DNA from: Daucus carota subsp. sativus
Taxonomy: Eukaryota; Streptophyta; Magnoliopsida; Apiales; Apiaceae
NCBI RefSeq assembly: GCF_001625215.2
Contig: NC_030386.2
Span: 37,265,296 to 37,329,295 of the forward strand
Length of the DNA stretch: 64,000 nucleotides
Reading direction: 5' to 3'
Part shown: positions 46,601 through 60,177 of the stretch, piece after piece
How the letters are laid out: the number at the start of each line of letters is the position of its first letter
Position numbering within the stretch: the stretch's first letter is position 1
Translations under genes and position numbers: made by a program
Notes under the pieces: generated by a model
What the model saw: the letters and a program-made list of their open reading frames with translations, nothing else
Told to the model about the DNA's origin: nothing
The model's database searches: none

Positions 46601-49600
46601 TTAAGGCAGCTTAATATCTTGGGGGGAGATAACATGTCATTGATTTATAAAGGGTATTTTTCAGCAAGTCGGAGTGGCCAAGGCCACAAATAGCCCACCC
46701 GTGAAAAAAGGACCGGAACTGCTTTTTTTCCAAAACCATTATGTGAGACCTTTATATTAAAAGGGGTTCATTAGATTTTAAGCTATAAAGTTGCAGCTAC
46801 TGGGCGAGGAAACTGACGTGCAAGTAATAACTACATATATTATTATTATTTCCTACACATGTTCCTTGCCTAGAATGAAGTGCGGAATGTCCACACCCAT
46901 GTCTGTCGTGTCAGGTTTTTTCCAACAAGGACACGGAGATAGATCAATGATTCCAGGAAACAAAGTGTACATATACATAACAGAAAGGATCACACACACA
47001 TATTCTTCACATTCATATAGTTTGATCTAGTGTTATAAGAGTGTTGTGCAATGAGCACAGATTTGCTAATTACTGGAAAGTTTCTGAAATTGAAAGTAAA
47101 CACATTGGTCACAAAACAACTATACAACCAATTAACATTGTATTGTAGGATTCCTGGATTTGGTATATTGACTTAAAACCTGACTAGCGACAATTATCAT
47201 TTCTAACTTGAAGCTCACATGACAGTACAAAAAGTTAGATACCTGCAAAGATGAAAGAGCAGCTAGAGTTGAAATCTCTGATTCATGGACCTTAATCGTC
47301 TCCGCAACTTCATCTGTTTGGCAATGGGCAAAAGCTGATCGCCTGATTCAATATCAGTGATTCAGCTGATATCAGATATTCAATTAATAAGCTCCAAGCA
47401 ATATTCAAACCTATATATCTAAACATTCAAGATATCTATAAACAAATGCAAACCACATGAGAAAATTTGAAGATAAAAGAAACAAACTTTAAGAACTAGA
47501 GAATCTACATCTATAACAAGAGACGGGAATGAAGTGCATAACACTTGTCTCACTCAAAAAATCTTTAACTATTAACTCCCCTCTGTATAACCATGAAGCA
47601 AGCTCAAGACAAGTGCACTCGAAATGTATAAATAATAATGCAACCTACTACATCAAACATCATCAGTGGTCAGGGTACTTCTAAGCATCATTGTACTAAT
47701 GGATAGACTTTCATATATTACTTTATATAACAGCTTCTAGTTTCTTTATTTCAAACTTCATCATCAAAGGTCATAATCTGGTAACTAAGCTGAACGTATA
47801 CCTAGTGCTAGTTAGCATCAGTCCAGAAGAAATATATAATTTCTATTTATACTAAAGCAATGTAATCAAAATGAGAAGGTCCAACACAGAGACAAGTACT
47901 AATTTTCATTTGCTGTATTTGATCTGTAAATTGAAAACAAATCTTATCAAAAATCATATTTGTTAGGAAAATATATCATACATTTGTTAGGAAAATATGT
48001 TCTGCAAAGAAAATTGTTTTGTTTCCCTCATGACACCACTCTACCCAATGCCTTTGCGTCTTTGTTACTAGTCAAGCACGCCTCATGCCTAAAAACTGAT
48101 ACCATATCCAACTTACTAATTTCTCGTACTCGCACTATCACCTTGACCCCCCATCTGGCATACAATCTGAGACATCAATCAGGAATTTACAATCCCCAGC
48201 TCTTGAGATGAGGCGGATAAGCAACTGAAGAAAACTCTAAAACGAAGGCAGATGTTCCCAAGTAAAGCAAAGCATGAGTGGAATGAACTAATACACACTA
48301 CCAAGGCTCTGCATTAATGCAGAGGTTTGTGTCATAAGGACTGACGAAGTTCACATTACTGTCATTGACTTTTTACCTATCTAAAATTGGTAGAACCCAA
48401 ATATAGTATGTAAAATGAAACTTGTAACAATTCACATAAATCTGTATTCGTTACTGCTACATATATGATATTAGAGAGATGTGAAAAGCACATAATCTGG
48501 AAAAGCATATGTATAGCCTATTATAGAACCTAGGTAGATATCATTCAACTTTACCTTTCATTTCTTTCATTTGCAGGCAATTCTGCCCTGAGTGACCTAT
48601 ATGATTTCACAACTGATTCAACCAAATTCATCTCATTTTCCACTTTCTCATTTGTCCAGTGCTGCAAAACAAATAAACAGACGATATCAGTAAGCTATTT
48701 CTACCCCAACTCTTTAAAATACCTACCTAAGAAATCTGATACACCAGTAAAAATCAAGTTTGTCATCTCCACCTAGTTCCTAGATAATTACAGTTTGAAC
48801 TGAATATAATATGTATAATTATCTTTACTACTTCATTACATCCGGACTGTATAATGATTGAAAAAGTTAACAAAAAAAATTTAGTAGACTGCAACATTGA
48901 CAAGCAAGATTAAATATTAAACTGAAATCACAATCTGAATATCAGTCCTAAAAAAGTACACAAAAGAAAAGGAAGTTCTTTTACAACAATTTCAGAATGT
49001 GAGAAAAATTACACTTCATATATATTTTTATACGTGAAAAATCATATTAATATTTCAAACAAACATATGAAAAGTATACGAATACTTAAGAAACAATCTA
49101 GTGCATCTTAATTTTGTTAAATCCAGGCAAGAATCTACACTTAAAAATTTTAAAGTAAAATTAATGTAACTAAGGTTCTGTTTATCTTAATTTGTTAAAT
49201 CCAGGCAAGAATCTACACTCAAATTTTGAAGTAAAATCAATGAAACTAAGGTTCTGTTTCGCTTATCTAAGAAAAATAAGTTATTTCTTACCTAAATATT
49301 TTTATCCAGCTTACAAGTCAGAGCAATTTTTCAATTGAGAGTTTCTACCAATATAAATATTTAAATTTAGAAAAATGTAAAGACTTGAGAATGCTAAAGC
49401 CTAAAAGTTACAAGTATCAATAATAGTATCATTTTCTGTCCAGTAATTTTTACAAACTTAAGGCAACAAAAGAGAAAGTGCTTCCTCACCTGCTTCTAAT
49501 TTAATTTTGTCCATTTATCGATCTAATTCATCTATAGAGGTTAAAATTACTTCGTCTATACTAGGATGGGGCCAGAAAAAAGTAGTCATTTGATGAGGTT

Positions 49601-52600
49601 AATTGTTTACCGAATATTTATTTATCAAGGAACTATAGTACTATCCTTCTTTAACCTGCCATATTCCTGTTTACGAGCAGAAATGTTTTTGATTTATATG
49701 TAGTTACTTCAAACTAAGATTTGAATAAACACTCACCTCTATGACTGTTGGATATTCACATATCATGATTGATTCTTTCCTTGCAGAGTCCCTGGGTGAA
49801 GGAAGTCTCTGCCATAATTCTTCAGTGACAAAAGGCATAAATGGATGGAGCAAACGCAAACCATTATCTAGACACAACCACAAGGTGTCTTGTGCAGACG
49901 TCCTCGCCGATATTAACGTTGGATCATTACTATAAAAATAGGGTTTTATAACTTCAATAAAAATATCACACAGCTGGAACTGCCACCACGAAAACACTGC
50001 AGTGGCTGCATCAGAAAACTCGTATGAATCGAGAGATTTTACAGTCTTGGCAATGGCTTTATTCAACACTGATAGTATCCATTGGCAGCTAAATGGCAAG
50101 CCTTCATACACAAAGTTCGAGGGAGGGATATAATCATCTCCAAGCTTACTCATTGCAAACCTCACAGCATTCCACAACTTGTTGCACCATTGGCGATACC
50201 CAACAACTCTTTGTATGTCCAAGTTAATCTTATCAGACTGGAAGGATGAAAAAACAATTGTCAAGTGGCAGATAAATCCATAGAATTTCTTCTTTTTTTT
50301 CATTGTTTACAATTTTTTTCATTTATTTATTGGGTTGAATATCAAGTAGGTGACTGACTACGTCCGAAAAACTCAAGTAGGTCACTCATTGTAAATTTGA
50401 CTCGAACTGATCATCAATTAACTTAATTTGATCATTCCATTGAAGTCGAAAATTAAAATCACCCAAAATTAAAAGATGGCAACAAACAAGAGTAAAGCTC
50501 GTTTTGGGCTTCAATATGGTTACTAAAACGTGCTATTTGGCTCACAGAATCATGATAAAATCTGGATTTGATTTTTCGAAACCTCAAAAATAGGGAGAAT
50601 AAAGCCAGATTTTATCCCAATTTTGTGAACCAAATAGCAAGTTTTAGTAACCATATTGAAGCTCAAAATGAGTTATGCCCTCTGATGTTATCATTTTTTA
50701 ATTTTGGGTAATTTCAATTTTTGACTTTAACATAATGATCAAATTAAGTTAATTGATGATCAGTCTGAGTCAAATTTGCAATGAGTGTCCTACTTGAGTT
50801 TTTTCGATGCAGTCAGTCACCTGCTTGATATTTAACCCTTTATTTATCAGGGGAAAGGTAGCGGGTTTATTCATAATATATAAAACCAAGAACCTGGGCT
50901 GTGTAAGACACAAGGGCAAAGCGTAGGGCATCCGCTCCACATTCTGGAATACCATCAGGGAAGTCCTTCCGTTGTCCCTCTTTGGCAACTTGCAGTTCTG
51001 AGAGATCCAAATTACCCTCTTCAAGTCTCTTGTGAAGCCCGTCCAAGGATATTCCAGTAATTACTTCAAGGGGATCAATAACATTTCCAAGTGATTTGGA
51101 CATCTTACGGCCATGTGCATCACGAATCATCGGATGCAAATAAACCTGTAATATAAGAACTCTTGAGCTCGATGCAATTACAAGAAAAAAATGTGCAAAA
51201 TTTCAAAATTCATACTCGAGTAGCTATATTATATATGGAACATGAACATGTACAGATAAAGTTATAAACAGGTAAAAGTAATGTTTACAGTTTACACAAT
51301 ATATAGGAGGAATAAACTAACCTTTCGGAAAGGTACATCACCTCCTAATTTACTTCCTAACATCACCATACGAGCAACCCAGAAAAATAGTATGTCGTGT
51401 CCGGTTTCGAGGACAGCAGTAGGATAAAAAGCCCTAAAATCTTCAGTCTCATCTGGCCACCCTAATACAGATAAAGGGAATAGGCCCGAAGAAAACCAGG
51501 TATCTAGAACATCAGGGTCTTGAGACAACTGAAACTTTTTCCCAGCAAATAACTGCTTTGCCCGTATATGAGCTTCTTCTTCATTTCTGGCCACCACCCA
51601 ATGATCAGAGTATGCTCCAACTTCTGTCAGTTGATCATCCTCCAGGGAAGCATACCATGCAGGAATACGATGACCCCACCAAAGCTGCCTTGAAATGCAC
51701 CAATCACGAATGTTCTCAAGCCATCTGTGACAATTAAACATCAGAAGTTACTTGAAAAATTTTATTAGTATCCTAGATTCAAGATAGGTTCTTGTACAAA
51801 TAAATACGTAGATAGCCAACTCTTCACAAGCATGATTTCGATAAAATTTTCAACCTTAAGAAGCTAGATTAAGGCTTGTTAGGACGCACTTAACAGAATC
51901 TAGTTGATGGCAAAAGTTAACACCCTTTACACATACTAGAATAAGTAATTACAATGGTCACCAACAACATCAGACTGTAAACGTAGATATACACATACAT
52001 AAACCTATAACAAAAATCATACCTAGGCACCAAGCATTAACAAAATTTTCTTACTGAGCAAATAAACCTAGGAAACTACCTTCTCCATTCTGCAGCATAC
52101 TGACATGGAATGATCTCAATTTTCCTTTCCTCGCACATAACAGCGTCCAAAGCTTCCTTGGCCATATCTTTGCAGTTGACATACCACTGCGGCTTTATCA
52201 AAGGCTCTATGATATCGTTTGTTCTCGAACAAATACCGAGACGCATCTCATTATTCTTAGCACCTCTATAAAGTCCCTGGAAGATATGACAAAAAACAAA
52301 AATACACATCAAACAAAAATAGATATTCGCTTAAATGGCCTCCACACCAAGCAATTTTCCCATAACTCAACATACTTTCAGTGAGACAATGACCCCTTCA
52401 ATATCAAGATTCAAAACTAAGGACGTATGTCATTGGTTCCAGTAAACTACAATCTGTGCAGGGATATTACAACATATTTAACATGGATGCTTGATTTTCA
52501 AATTTTAAAACAAAACCAAACCAAATCATACACAGAAACTGGCACATGCTCACTAATGCGTCAAGTTGATGCCATAAATCCTACTCATCCTTTAGTTAGT

Positions 52601-53803
52601 ATGTCTATTTGCATTAATGGCAAAGAAATATATCATATAATGCTTGTGTATCATGAACATTTTTTGTAATTGTATGATATTTAAGTTCCAAAAATTGTTT
52701 TGTTGCACGGATTTATTAGTGATTTTTATTATTATCTATTACCTATATCAGCTTAATATTTTGTTTTGAAACTACATCTTTAATATTACTGTATATTCAT
52801 GATTGCCCACCCAAAAATTATTGGCTCCAGACACGTAAACCTAGATAGACACCTATATAAATAACAATACCTTCTCTTCTAAAGCTTTAGTCAGTGCCTC
52901 ACGAGCTTCAAAGCGCGGCATCCCTATAAAGGCTGAGCCACCATTGCTATTGATCATACCATCATCAGTGAATATGTTAATGAACTCAAGATTATGTCGC
53001 TTCCCAACCTCAAAATCATTTGGATCGTGTGCAGGAGTTATCTGGAAGATAAATTGATGTGAAACTTCTAGGCATCACAAGTATATATTCTATACATTGA
53101 CTAAAACACCACAGCCGCAAGCTAAAAAGACCTTACCTTAACAGCACCAGTTCCAAACTTCGGATCAACAAGTATAGCATCACATACTATACGAAGTTTT
53201 CTGTCATTGAACGGATGAATGGCAAATTTCCCATGAAGATGCTTGTACCGTGGGTCTTCAGGATGTACAGCTATAGCAGTATCACCTAGCATTGTTTCAA
53301 CTCTAGTAGTGGCCACAACAATCTCACCAAGACCTCCTTCCAGAGGATAGGCAAATGATGTCAAAACACCAAACTCCACGAGTTTTTTATATCCAGGGAC
53401 CTTTAACAATGTGCGCTCTTTGATATCAAGATACTCTACCTGCAAACACCAACAAAGCTTGTAATACGTAACTTTGTTCCAAAGTTAAGCTGAAAACACA
53501 ATATTGTCAGGCTGGCATACCTCAATATCGGAAATTGCTGTTCGCAGGACACAATCCCAATTTACTAGTCGCAGATCCCTGGTAGACACCAAAGGATGAA
53601 TGTTAATGTGGTACTCCATAAAATGAAAGACAATGTCTACCAGACAACATAGATCGAAGTACAACACATAAAATCAAATATAGGTCATGTGTCCCAACAC
53701 CCTATCATAACTCATGTGTTTGGTGCATATATAGACAGTATTGACTAAACTCAAGATTTAATAATATTATTTATTGGAAAGAAAGATATGTGAGTGTTAT
53801 TCA

Positions 53804-53847
<44 letters not shown>

Positions 53848-56800
53848 AGGCTAATTTATATATAATAAAAATAACAATAATCACATGCCACTATCATAAG
53901 TCTTTACTAAAGGCGTCTTTGTCTAACCTGAGCTTCTTTGGGTTAATTCAAAAAGAATACTTGTTATAAAGTTAATTTTAGCAACTTAAAAGTAAAGAGC
54001 AGATATTAAGATTAGGAAAAAGAAAAACTAGATGTTCTACTTAGGAGTGTTTGGATATTTCACCTAACTACTGCTCCTCCAATCTACCCCCCACCCCCAT
54101 AACCCCACCCCACCCACAAAAAACATATACAGAACATCTCAAATCAGCTAATACATTTTGGAAGCGATGCTAATGCTGAACCGGCTGTAGCCATTGCTTT
54201 ATTTTGGAACCAAAAAGTGATTTATTTTATGCTAAAACAGAAATTCTGCTCCAATGTTTATTTTAAAATAGAAGCAACTTGCTTCAAAATTTGATGTATC
54301 TGGAGATTGCGGTGATCAGAAGAGATGCTTAGGATTATTCAGCCACAAGGGAAAAATTAGATTTACATAACAGATGGATAACACACTTGCTGAGAGAAGT
54401 TTAAAAAAAATAAAAAACCTAACCCTATTTATGGCTTTTTTGATATCTTAAATCGAGTCCAATTCCTAGTACATCAACCAAACAACTCACTTTCGACTTA
54501 TTTTTTACTTTAGCAAAATGAGCTACATACAGGAGACCCAAAGTAACTTGAATCAGGTTTAAAATTAAATATATTGCATGTTTTTCATGTTTTAACTTAT
54601 GATGTATAATGCAAGGTTATCACGGAGCCAAGTCGAGCCTCGGAGCCCAGGTACCTTGGAATCGACTAGTTGCACTGAGATGTACAGGATGCAGCAGATT
54701 GTTAGTTCACATGTAAAGTGAAGCCAGAAATTAATGACAGGATGGAAATAATAATGTGAAGTTGAAAATGACAGAAAGATCAGGGAGATACTGATATGTC
54801 GAAAATGATACAAATATTTAGCCGGGACAGGTAATCAGGCCCTACACGCCAACGACAAGTCTATTAGTAGGACCAGATATAGCCGCCAAAAGCCTTATCT
54901 TTCTTTCCAGATCAAAATCGCATAAGATTTTGTCTAAAAAACCCTACTTCCGAAGCTTCAGGTTGGGCCAGGTACCGGGTCGGTTCGGGAAAACACATGG
55001 TCGCCAGACTAAATAAGTCACTACTAGGCTTTTTCTGTAGAACTGACTGGACGGCTAGTCGCACTAGTCGACTTGATAACAGTGGTATAATGTACTTGAA
55101 AGTTGAATTTATCAAGAACGAATTAGGTGCCTTTTGCAGTGACTAATTTTATGATTTGAAATTAAAAATATCAACAGATATCTACTAATATCTTTTAACA
55201 ATTTTTAATGTAACTTGCATATTATATTTATATCACAAAACATCCAAATAAAATACAGTAATCTAAATATACGAATATTACTTCTACTTAATGTTAAAAT
55301 TCAACTCATAATCCAGTTTAAATCATGAATAGTTGCTTGACAAAAGGACAAAGTTGTTTTTGGTTTGTAAGCTTGTCATAGGAAACGGCCTGAATGTTTA
55401 AAGGAACAAGGTACAACTCTTGGCATCCTCAAGCAAGAAAACATTAAAACTAAATTATCATCAACAAAAAAAAAAGTCAAATATATGATGATATTGAAGT
55501 ACCTATAAATAAGACCTTCCTCATGAAGCCTAACAAAAGCTTCTGTCACAGCCCTTGACCTTTTCTCATCCATTGTAAAGCACTGCAGGAAGAGGGAATA
55601 TATCAACAAAGATAAAATAGTATGAGGCCTAATGTCCAAAGTAATTTCTAGTCTGCATCGAATCATATGAGTCCATAATTACCTCACGAGACCAGTCAAG
55701 AGAAGCACCGAGGCGGCGTAATTGTTTCAAGATAGTTCCCCCGTGCTGGTTTTTCCAATTCCATACCTTCAAACAAATTCAATCTCTCAAAAGTTAGAAT
55801 ATTAGAAAAGATATAAATATAATATGTAACAGAAGCACCAACAGAGGTGAACCACATGTACGAGGCACCAAACTCACTTCCGATACAAAGTTTTCCCGCC
55901 CCAAATCATGTCGAGTTAATTGTTTTTCCCTCATGATCTTCTTTTCCACAACCACCTAACCGATTGCATTAAAATAAAACATCATTAGAAGCTCAGATTC
56001 ATTAGAAAACATGAAACACTAATGGATCAATATAAGCTCCGAATTGCATCAATTTGCAGGCATGATGTCACTGAAAATCATCTAGTCCAATTGCGCCTCT
56101 AGCAGAATCTAGGGATGTACCATATATACAAACAGTAGCCAGCCTGCTTAGATGTAAAATATTTCACACTTACTACACAGTACCAGGAGAGATACAGGCA
56201 GAAACGAGTTCTTAGCCAAAATAAGCTAAAACAGATAGGTCCTTATACCAAATTAAGGGTGGCCAAAACTTCCATGCACTAGGTCCTGGTTACTTACATT
56301 AATTGATTCTTTTTCACTTTTAAGAAACTGACAATTATTGATTGAGAGCTAAGGTGAAATAGAAACACCACCTTTCATTTTATGTCACTATATGAACGAT
56401 ATTAGAAACATTAGAACCTTTTTGCATGTATGGAGCAGATGAAAAATTATGTATGCAACATAACAGCATACAACCAAAAACAATTTAAGCTGCAACCTAC
56501 ATACATTACAATATAACACATTTATAGAGACCGTCCTAAGTACAACCTGTGTTGCTATACCAGCATGATCCATCCCTGGCACCCACAAGGTATTGTATCC
56601 TGACATTCTCCGCCAGCGTATTATTGTATCCTGCACAAATCAAAACCAGTATGTGTAAAATACATATACTGAGGTTTTTGGACAACAATATAAGTGTGTT
56701 CATTCACCATCTCCCCAACTTTCCCAAATCCCAAGGTAAACCTTATTGTTTTAGGTGCATAGCATGATGTAAAAATGTGCACACATCATAAATGTAATAC

Positions 56801-56888
56801 CCTCACCCCCACTTGACAGTCGAAATTAGACTTAAAAAGTGCAGCTGGACATTCTTATCTGTCCACAATTGATGTGTGTGTGTGTGTG

Positions 56889-56922
<34 letters not shown>

Positions 56923-59915
56923 CAGGGGTGCCTAAGATTTAAATTTCAGATGTCCCAGTCCTTTCAGCTTCGGTAACATGGTAGAGGAGAATTTTCCCCA
57001 AAACCTTGAATGACACCCCCCCACTGAATCTAGTGCTTGCTGCTAATATAATGATATCTAACCTATCCATAGGTTATGTCCTGTTTCAGCTGCCAAGAAC
57101 TTGTAGCACAGGGTTGATAGAGGGTCGGATCTGGCTAGTTAGAGTTTCCCCTAAATTTTTTTCATATTTCATAGTAATACAAATTTATATCTGACCCATA
57201 TATGTTATGTCCACCCTAAGCTGGTAACAAAAACTTGTGCATAGGACTGATCCAGCTCCGAATCTTGCTGAATTTTTATTTTCCCCCTGAATTTACAAAT
57301 TTTAGTTACATAAGAGCATCTCTAACACTATTGGCTAAAATGGTTGGCTAAAATGATATAAAATAATGATTATGTAAAAAATTGTTGAAACTGTAACACG
57401 TACTCCAATGGGACTGGCTATAATGGTTGGCTATTTTTTAAAAATAGTATATTACTATTATTTCAAGTTGTTCTAAATAAAACATATTATTTTAATATGG
57501 TCATAGAAAAAAGTGAGATCTTCTTACATGTCTCTAGAGGTTCGACAAATATAGCCCACGTCACAGAGTTTGCTAAATTTTTAGATAAGGGGAGAGCCCC
57601 GTTGGATTGGAAATTTTTTTACATATTCTCTACAATTTTTATTTATGGTATCTTTTATCTATTTTTAGCTAAGGGTTTCAGTGGGCTGGAGATGTTCTAA
57701 TATTTCATTTTCTCCTAGCAAGCCCCAGCAGGATGTAAATTCTAGGTCAGTCCCTGGATAGCGCGCAATATGTATACATAATGAAACTAAATATGAAAAA
57801 TAATTGGGAAGGAAGAATCAAGAAACCTGGATGGCAGCGGTGAGTGCATGACCTATATGCAGCGCCCCAGTTACATTAGGAGGTGGTAGAACCTGCACTT
57901 AGAAGAATTATTAACTTAGATCAACCAGTACACTTCAATTAACAATAGGAAGTCATAAAGACGTAGAATAAACAAAGTTAAACCCATAGAATTACAAATT
58001 TTTATTATAAATGACCAGGAAAATGAAAAACAATGGTCATGACTACAGAAAAAAGCTCACAATCACGAATGGAGGCTTGGAACTGCTAGAATCTGCCACA
58101 AAAAAGTTTGATTTTTCCCACCATTGATACCACCTAGATTAGTTGTAAAGATAAACCTGGAGTAAATACTACAAACAAACATGATCTCGGTAAGAAACAT
58201 AACTTGCTAAGAAAGAAACTGTGGACACTCACGAATTCTCTACAGCAACAGGATTATACTGCTTTGCCATTTGCGAAGAGAGTTGTTTCTTCTCACCGGA
58301 AGGAGTATGTGGGTCAATATAGTCTGTGGCATTTTCTTCTGCTGCCTCCCTTTTTGTGTTCTTCTTTTTACTACCTTTGGTACCTTGTTGAGCCTTATAA
58401 AAGAATACTGTTAGGTACTCGAAATTTTCTCAGAACGACTTATTAAGTCATGAAGTCATTTAGTGGAAATAAATATCAGCAGATCTACATATATGCGATA
58501 AAAAAAAAACAATAACAACCAAAATAACCACATACCTTCATTTTTGCTGCTTCAGCTTTTTGTGCGGCCTTTAGTTTCTTCAGTTCTTTTTCTTTAGCCT
58601 ATCATACAATATGTAATAAAACATTACTATGAGTTCCTGGTCAAAACTGAAAAGGGAACAAAACAAAATTTACACGGAAAGCCTGATATATTTGGGATTA
58701 GGTAAGATCAAATATGACTAAAATTATCTAACAAAGTGGCATAATTTAACGACTACTACAAATTTCCTCGCACATAATCTCATATTTACTTTTGCAGAAA
58801 ATAAGAGTTACGAAGTATTCAAGCTTAACTTAAAAAGAACCAGTCGATTAACAAATATGAGACACAAGAAAGTTGTACCTTCTCTTCTTTCTTTTTCTTC
58901 TTCTCAGGGTCTTCTACTGTCGATACAGTTGGCTGCATGTCCTAAGAATTCCAATTACAAATAAAACTGTAAGAAATTACAATCCCACACTAAAAAAACT
59001 ATAATTGTAGATGTTATAACTAAAAATATAAAATGACAGACTCACAGGCACATCACCAGATGAAAATTCAAAGCTGAGTCAACATGCAAACTTAACTTAT
59101 ACAAAAATTATGTACACACATTATTTCAAACAACACCTAGAATGCTAAAATAAATAAAATATTTATCGAGTTTAGTCTGTGTGACATGGTTTGAGTTGTG
59201 AGGGTGTGATTGTTTCGTTATTCTGTTTTATTAAGATTTGTATTTGATGAGGGCTTCCAGGAGCAGGATGGTTAGTGAGTTGGAAGATCATTATGCAAAT
59301 ATTCAACTTGTAGATATAGAGGAGGGAGGCATGGTTTATGGAGATGTCATAGCTTCTAAAAGTACTTTTAATGACGGTTGGTGTTTAGTTGGACGATTTT
59401 TCACAGAAAGACCTATCAATTTCGAGGCTGAACAACACATCATGGCATCACTATGGCAGCCAGGGAGGGGAATGTTTGTCAAAGAACTGCATCAGGATGA
59501 TGATATATGTCCTCGACTACTTGCAATTGTAATGGAAGACCTTGTTATTTACTAAATGTTTTATTTAGAATTTTTTTTAAAAACACAGTAATGGACCGAG
59601 TCTGAATTACAGTCTAAACTAAAAGCTAGACCTACCTAAAAGTCGATACAAGCATGATCTACATAGTAACATAGGCAGTGTGAACTAGACACCGAACGCT
59701 ATACCAAAAACAATAATATAAATCTATATTGATATTAAAATCGATAGTGACAAACTATAAACACACATCGTTTCCCAATGTGTCCAATTCCTATTACAAC
59801 TTTAACAATCACAGTTATCGAAAAAACTACATTCTACTCAACAATTAATCACAATCAATCACTTAACAAGACGCGAGAATTTCACCGTTTTTTCCTTCTT
59901 CTCGGGATCTGTCAT
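43626..59915 (-). CDS. VALRS: Valyl-tRNA synthetase
   Basis: Twenty-one exons join in frame to 1,068 residues: 59886-59915, 58879-58941, 58536-58598, 58233-58393, 58061-58133, 57827-57892, 56547-56630, 55878-55955, 55683-55766, 55503-55582, 53521-53578, 53137-53439, 52871-53041, 52080-52276, 51322-51724, 50894-51145, 49737-50237, 48555-48661, 47243-47342, 45752-45897, 43626-43812. The enzyme charges tRNA-Val with valine. A lysine-rich N-terminal extension (residues 1-75) precedes the class I Rossmann fold. HIGH is at 142-145 (GALHIGHAL) and KMSKS at 652-656. The CP1 editing domain lies between them ([15 protein letters not shown]), followed by [17 protein letters not shown]. The anticodon-binding domain covers about 723-925 ([17 protein letters not shown]), and a C-terminal coiled coil ends the protein. 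All catalytic motifs are intact. Arabidopsis makes cytosolic and mitochondrial forms from one gene; here an AUG-less upstream extension may play that part. Confidence 0.95.
49105..49260. repeat. 79-bp tandem duplication in a ValRS intron
   Basis: Units 49105-49183 and 49184-49260 both begin atcttaatttt/atcttaattt and contain tccaggcaagaatctacac and aactaaggttctgttt. It lies in the intron between exons 17 and 18. Confidence 0.8.
50331..50838. mobile_element. Mutator-like MITE in ValRS intron 16
   Basis: A 508-bp palindromic element whose arms pair over most of their length: GGGTTGAATATCAAGTAGGT against GGGTTAAATATCAAGCAGGT, then GACTGACT and further blocks. A 9-bp duplication TTTATTTAT lies at 50322-50330 and 50839-50847, as in Mutator elements. 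It is spliced out with the intron; its right end is 55 bp from the exon 16 donor. Confidence 0.75.
53805..53847. repeat. (TA)n(TG)n microsatellite
   Basis: A TA run passing directly into a TG run, in the intron between ValRS exons 10 and 11. Confidence 0.9.
56873..56919. repeat. (TG)n followed by a G29 homopolymer
   Basis: A TG run is followed by 29 consecutive G at 56891-56919, in ValRS intron 6. The exact length is likely uncertain because such runs are hard to sequence. The plus strand could form G-quadruplexes; the gene's RNA would carry poly-C. Confidence 0.85.
57314..57697. mobile_element. Tourist MITE in ValRS intron 6 (384 bp)
   Basis: Ends GAGCATCTCTAAC and GGGCTGGAGATGTTC; TAA duplication at 57311-57313 and 57698-57700. 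Same family as the copy at 35889-36283, with diverged ends indicating an older insertion. Confidence 0.85.
59238..59555 (+). mobile_element. LINE ORF1 fragment (DUF4283-type) in ValRS intron 1
   Basis: An open frame of about 105 codons, antisense to ValRS, with the DUF4283-like string [20 protein letters not shown], then [18 protein letters not shown]. Domains of this kind form the N-terminal part of ORF1 in plant L1-type LINEs, upstream of a zinc knuckle. Only part of the domain remains: no zinc knuckle, endonuclease or reverse transcriptase follows, and the frame stops within the domain. It is a truncated copy, or a captured fragment, lying inside an intron. Confidence 0.6.
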
Positions 59916-60032
59916 TGCCGCCTATATATATAAAAGTACGAGCGAGTTAATGAAAGCTAAAATCGCTACACACACATACATAACATTATAATAGTTAGAA
60001 GCCGGAACTATGCGAGATTGAAGTGATTGTAC

Positions 60033-60152
60033 CTGAGAGGGCAGAGGCGAAGAGCGAAAAGTTCGGCGAAAAGCTCGAGGAGAGAGGAGAGATATACAGA
60101 GATTGCGAGCGGAGATGGCCGGTCTAGCTATGTCGATTGCGTGCGGATAGAT
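60033..60152 (-). promoter_or_regulatory. ValRS first exon with an in-frame AUG-less extension
   Basis: A donor at 60032-60031 and an acceptor before 59921 splice this exon to the one with the annotated ATG. The joined frame stays open upstream of that ATG back to a stop near 60186. It encodes an Arg-, Ser- and Leu-rich stretch (PAISARNLCISLLSPRAFRR, then TFRSSPLPSQAAM) with almost no acidic residues, as in mitochondrial presequences. I found no in-frame ATG; ATA at 60129-60131 is one near-cognate start. The exon's upstream limit is a guess. Confidence 0.5.
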
Positions 60153-60177
60153 ATGATGGGGTGTGTAAACTCCTATA

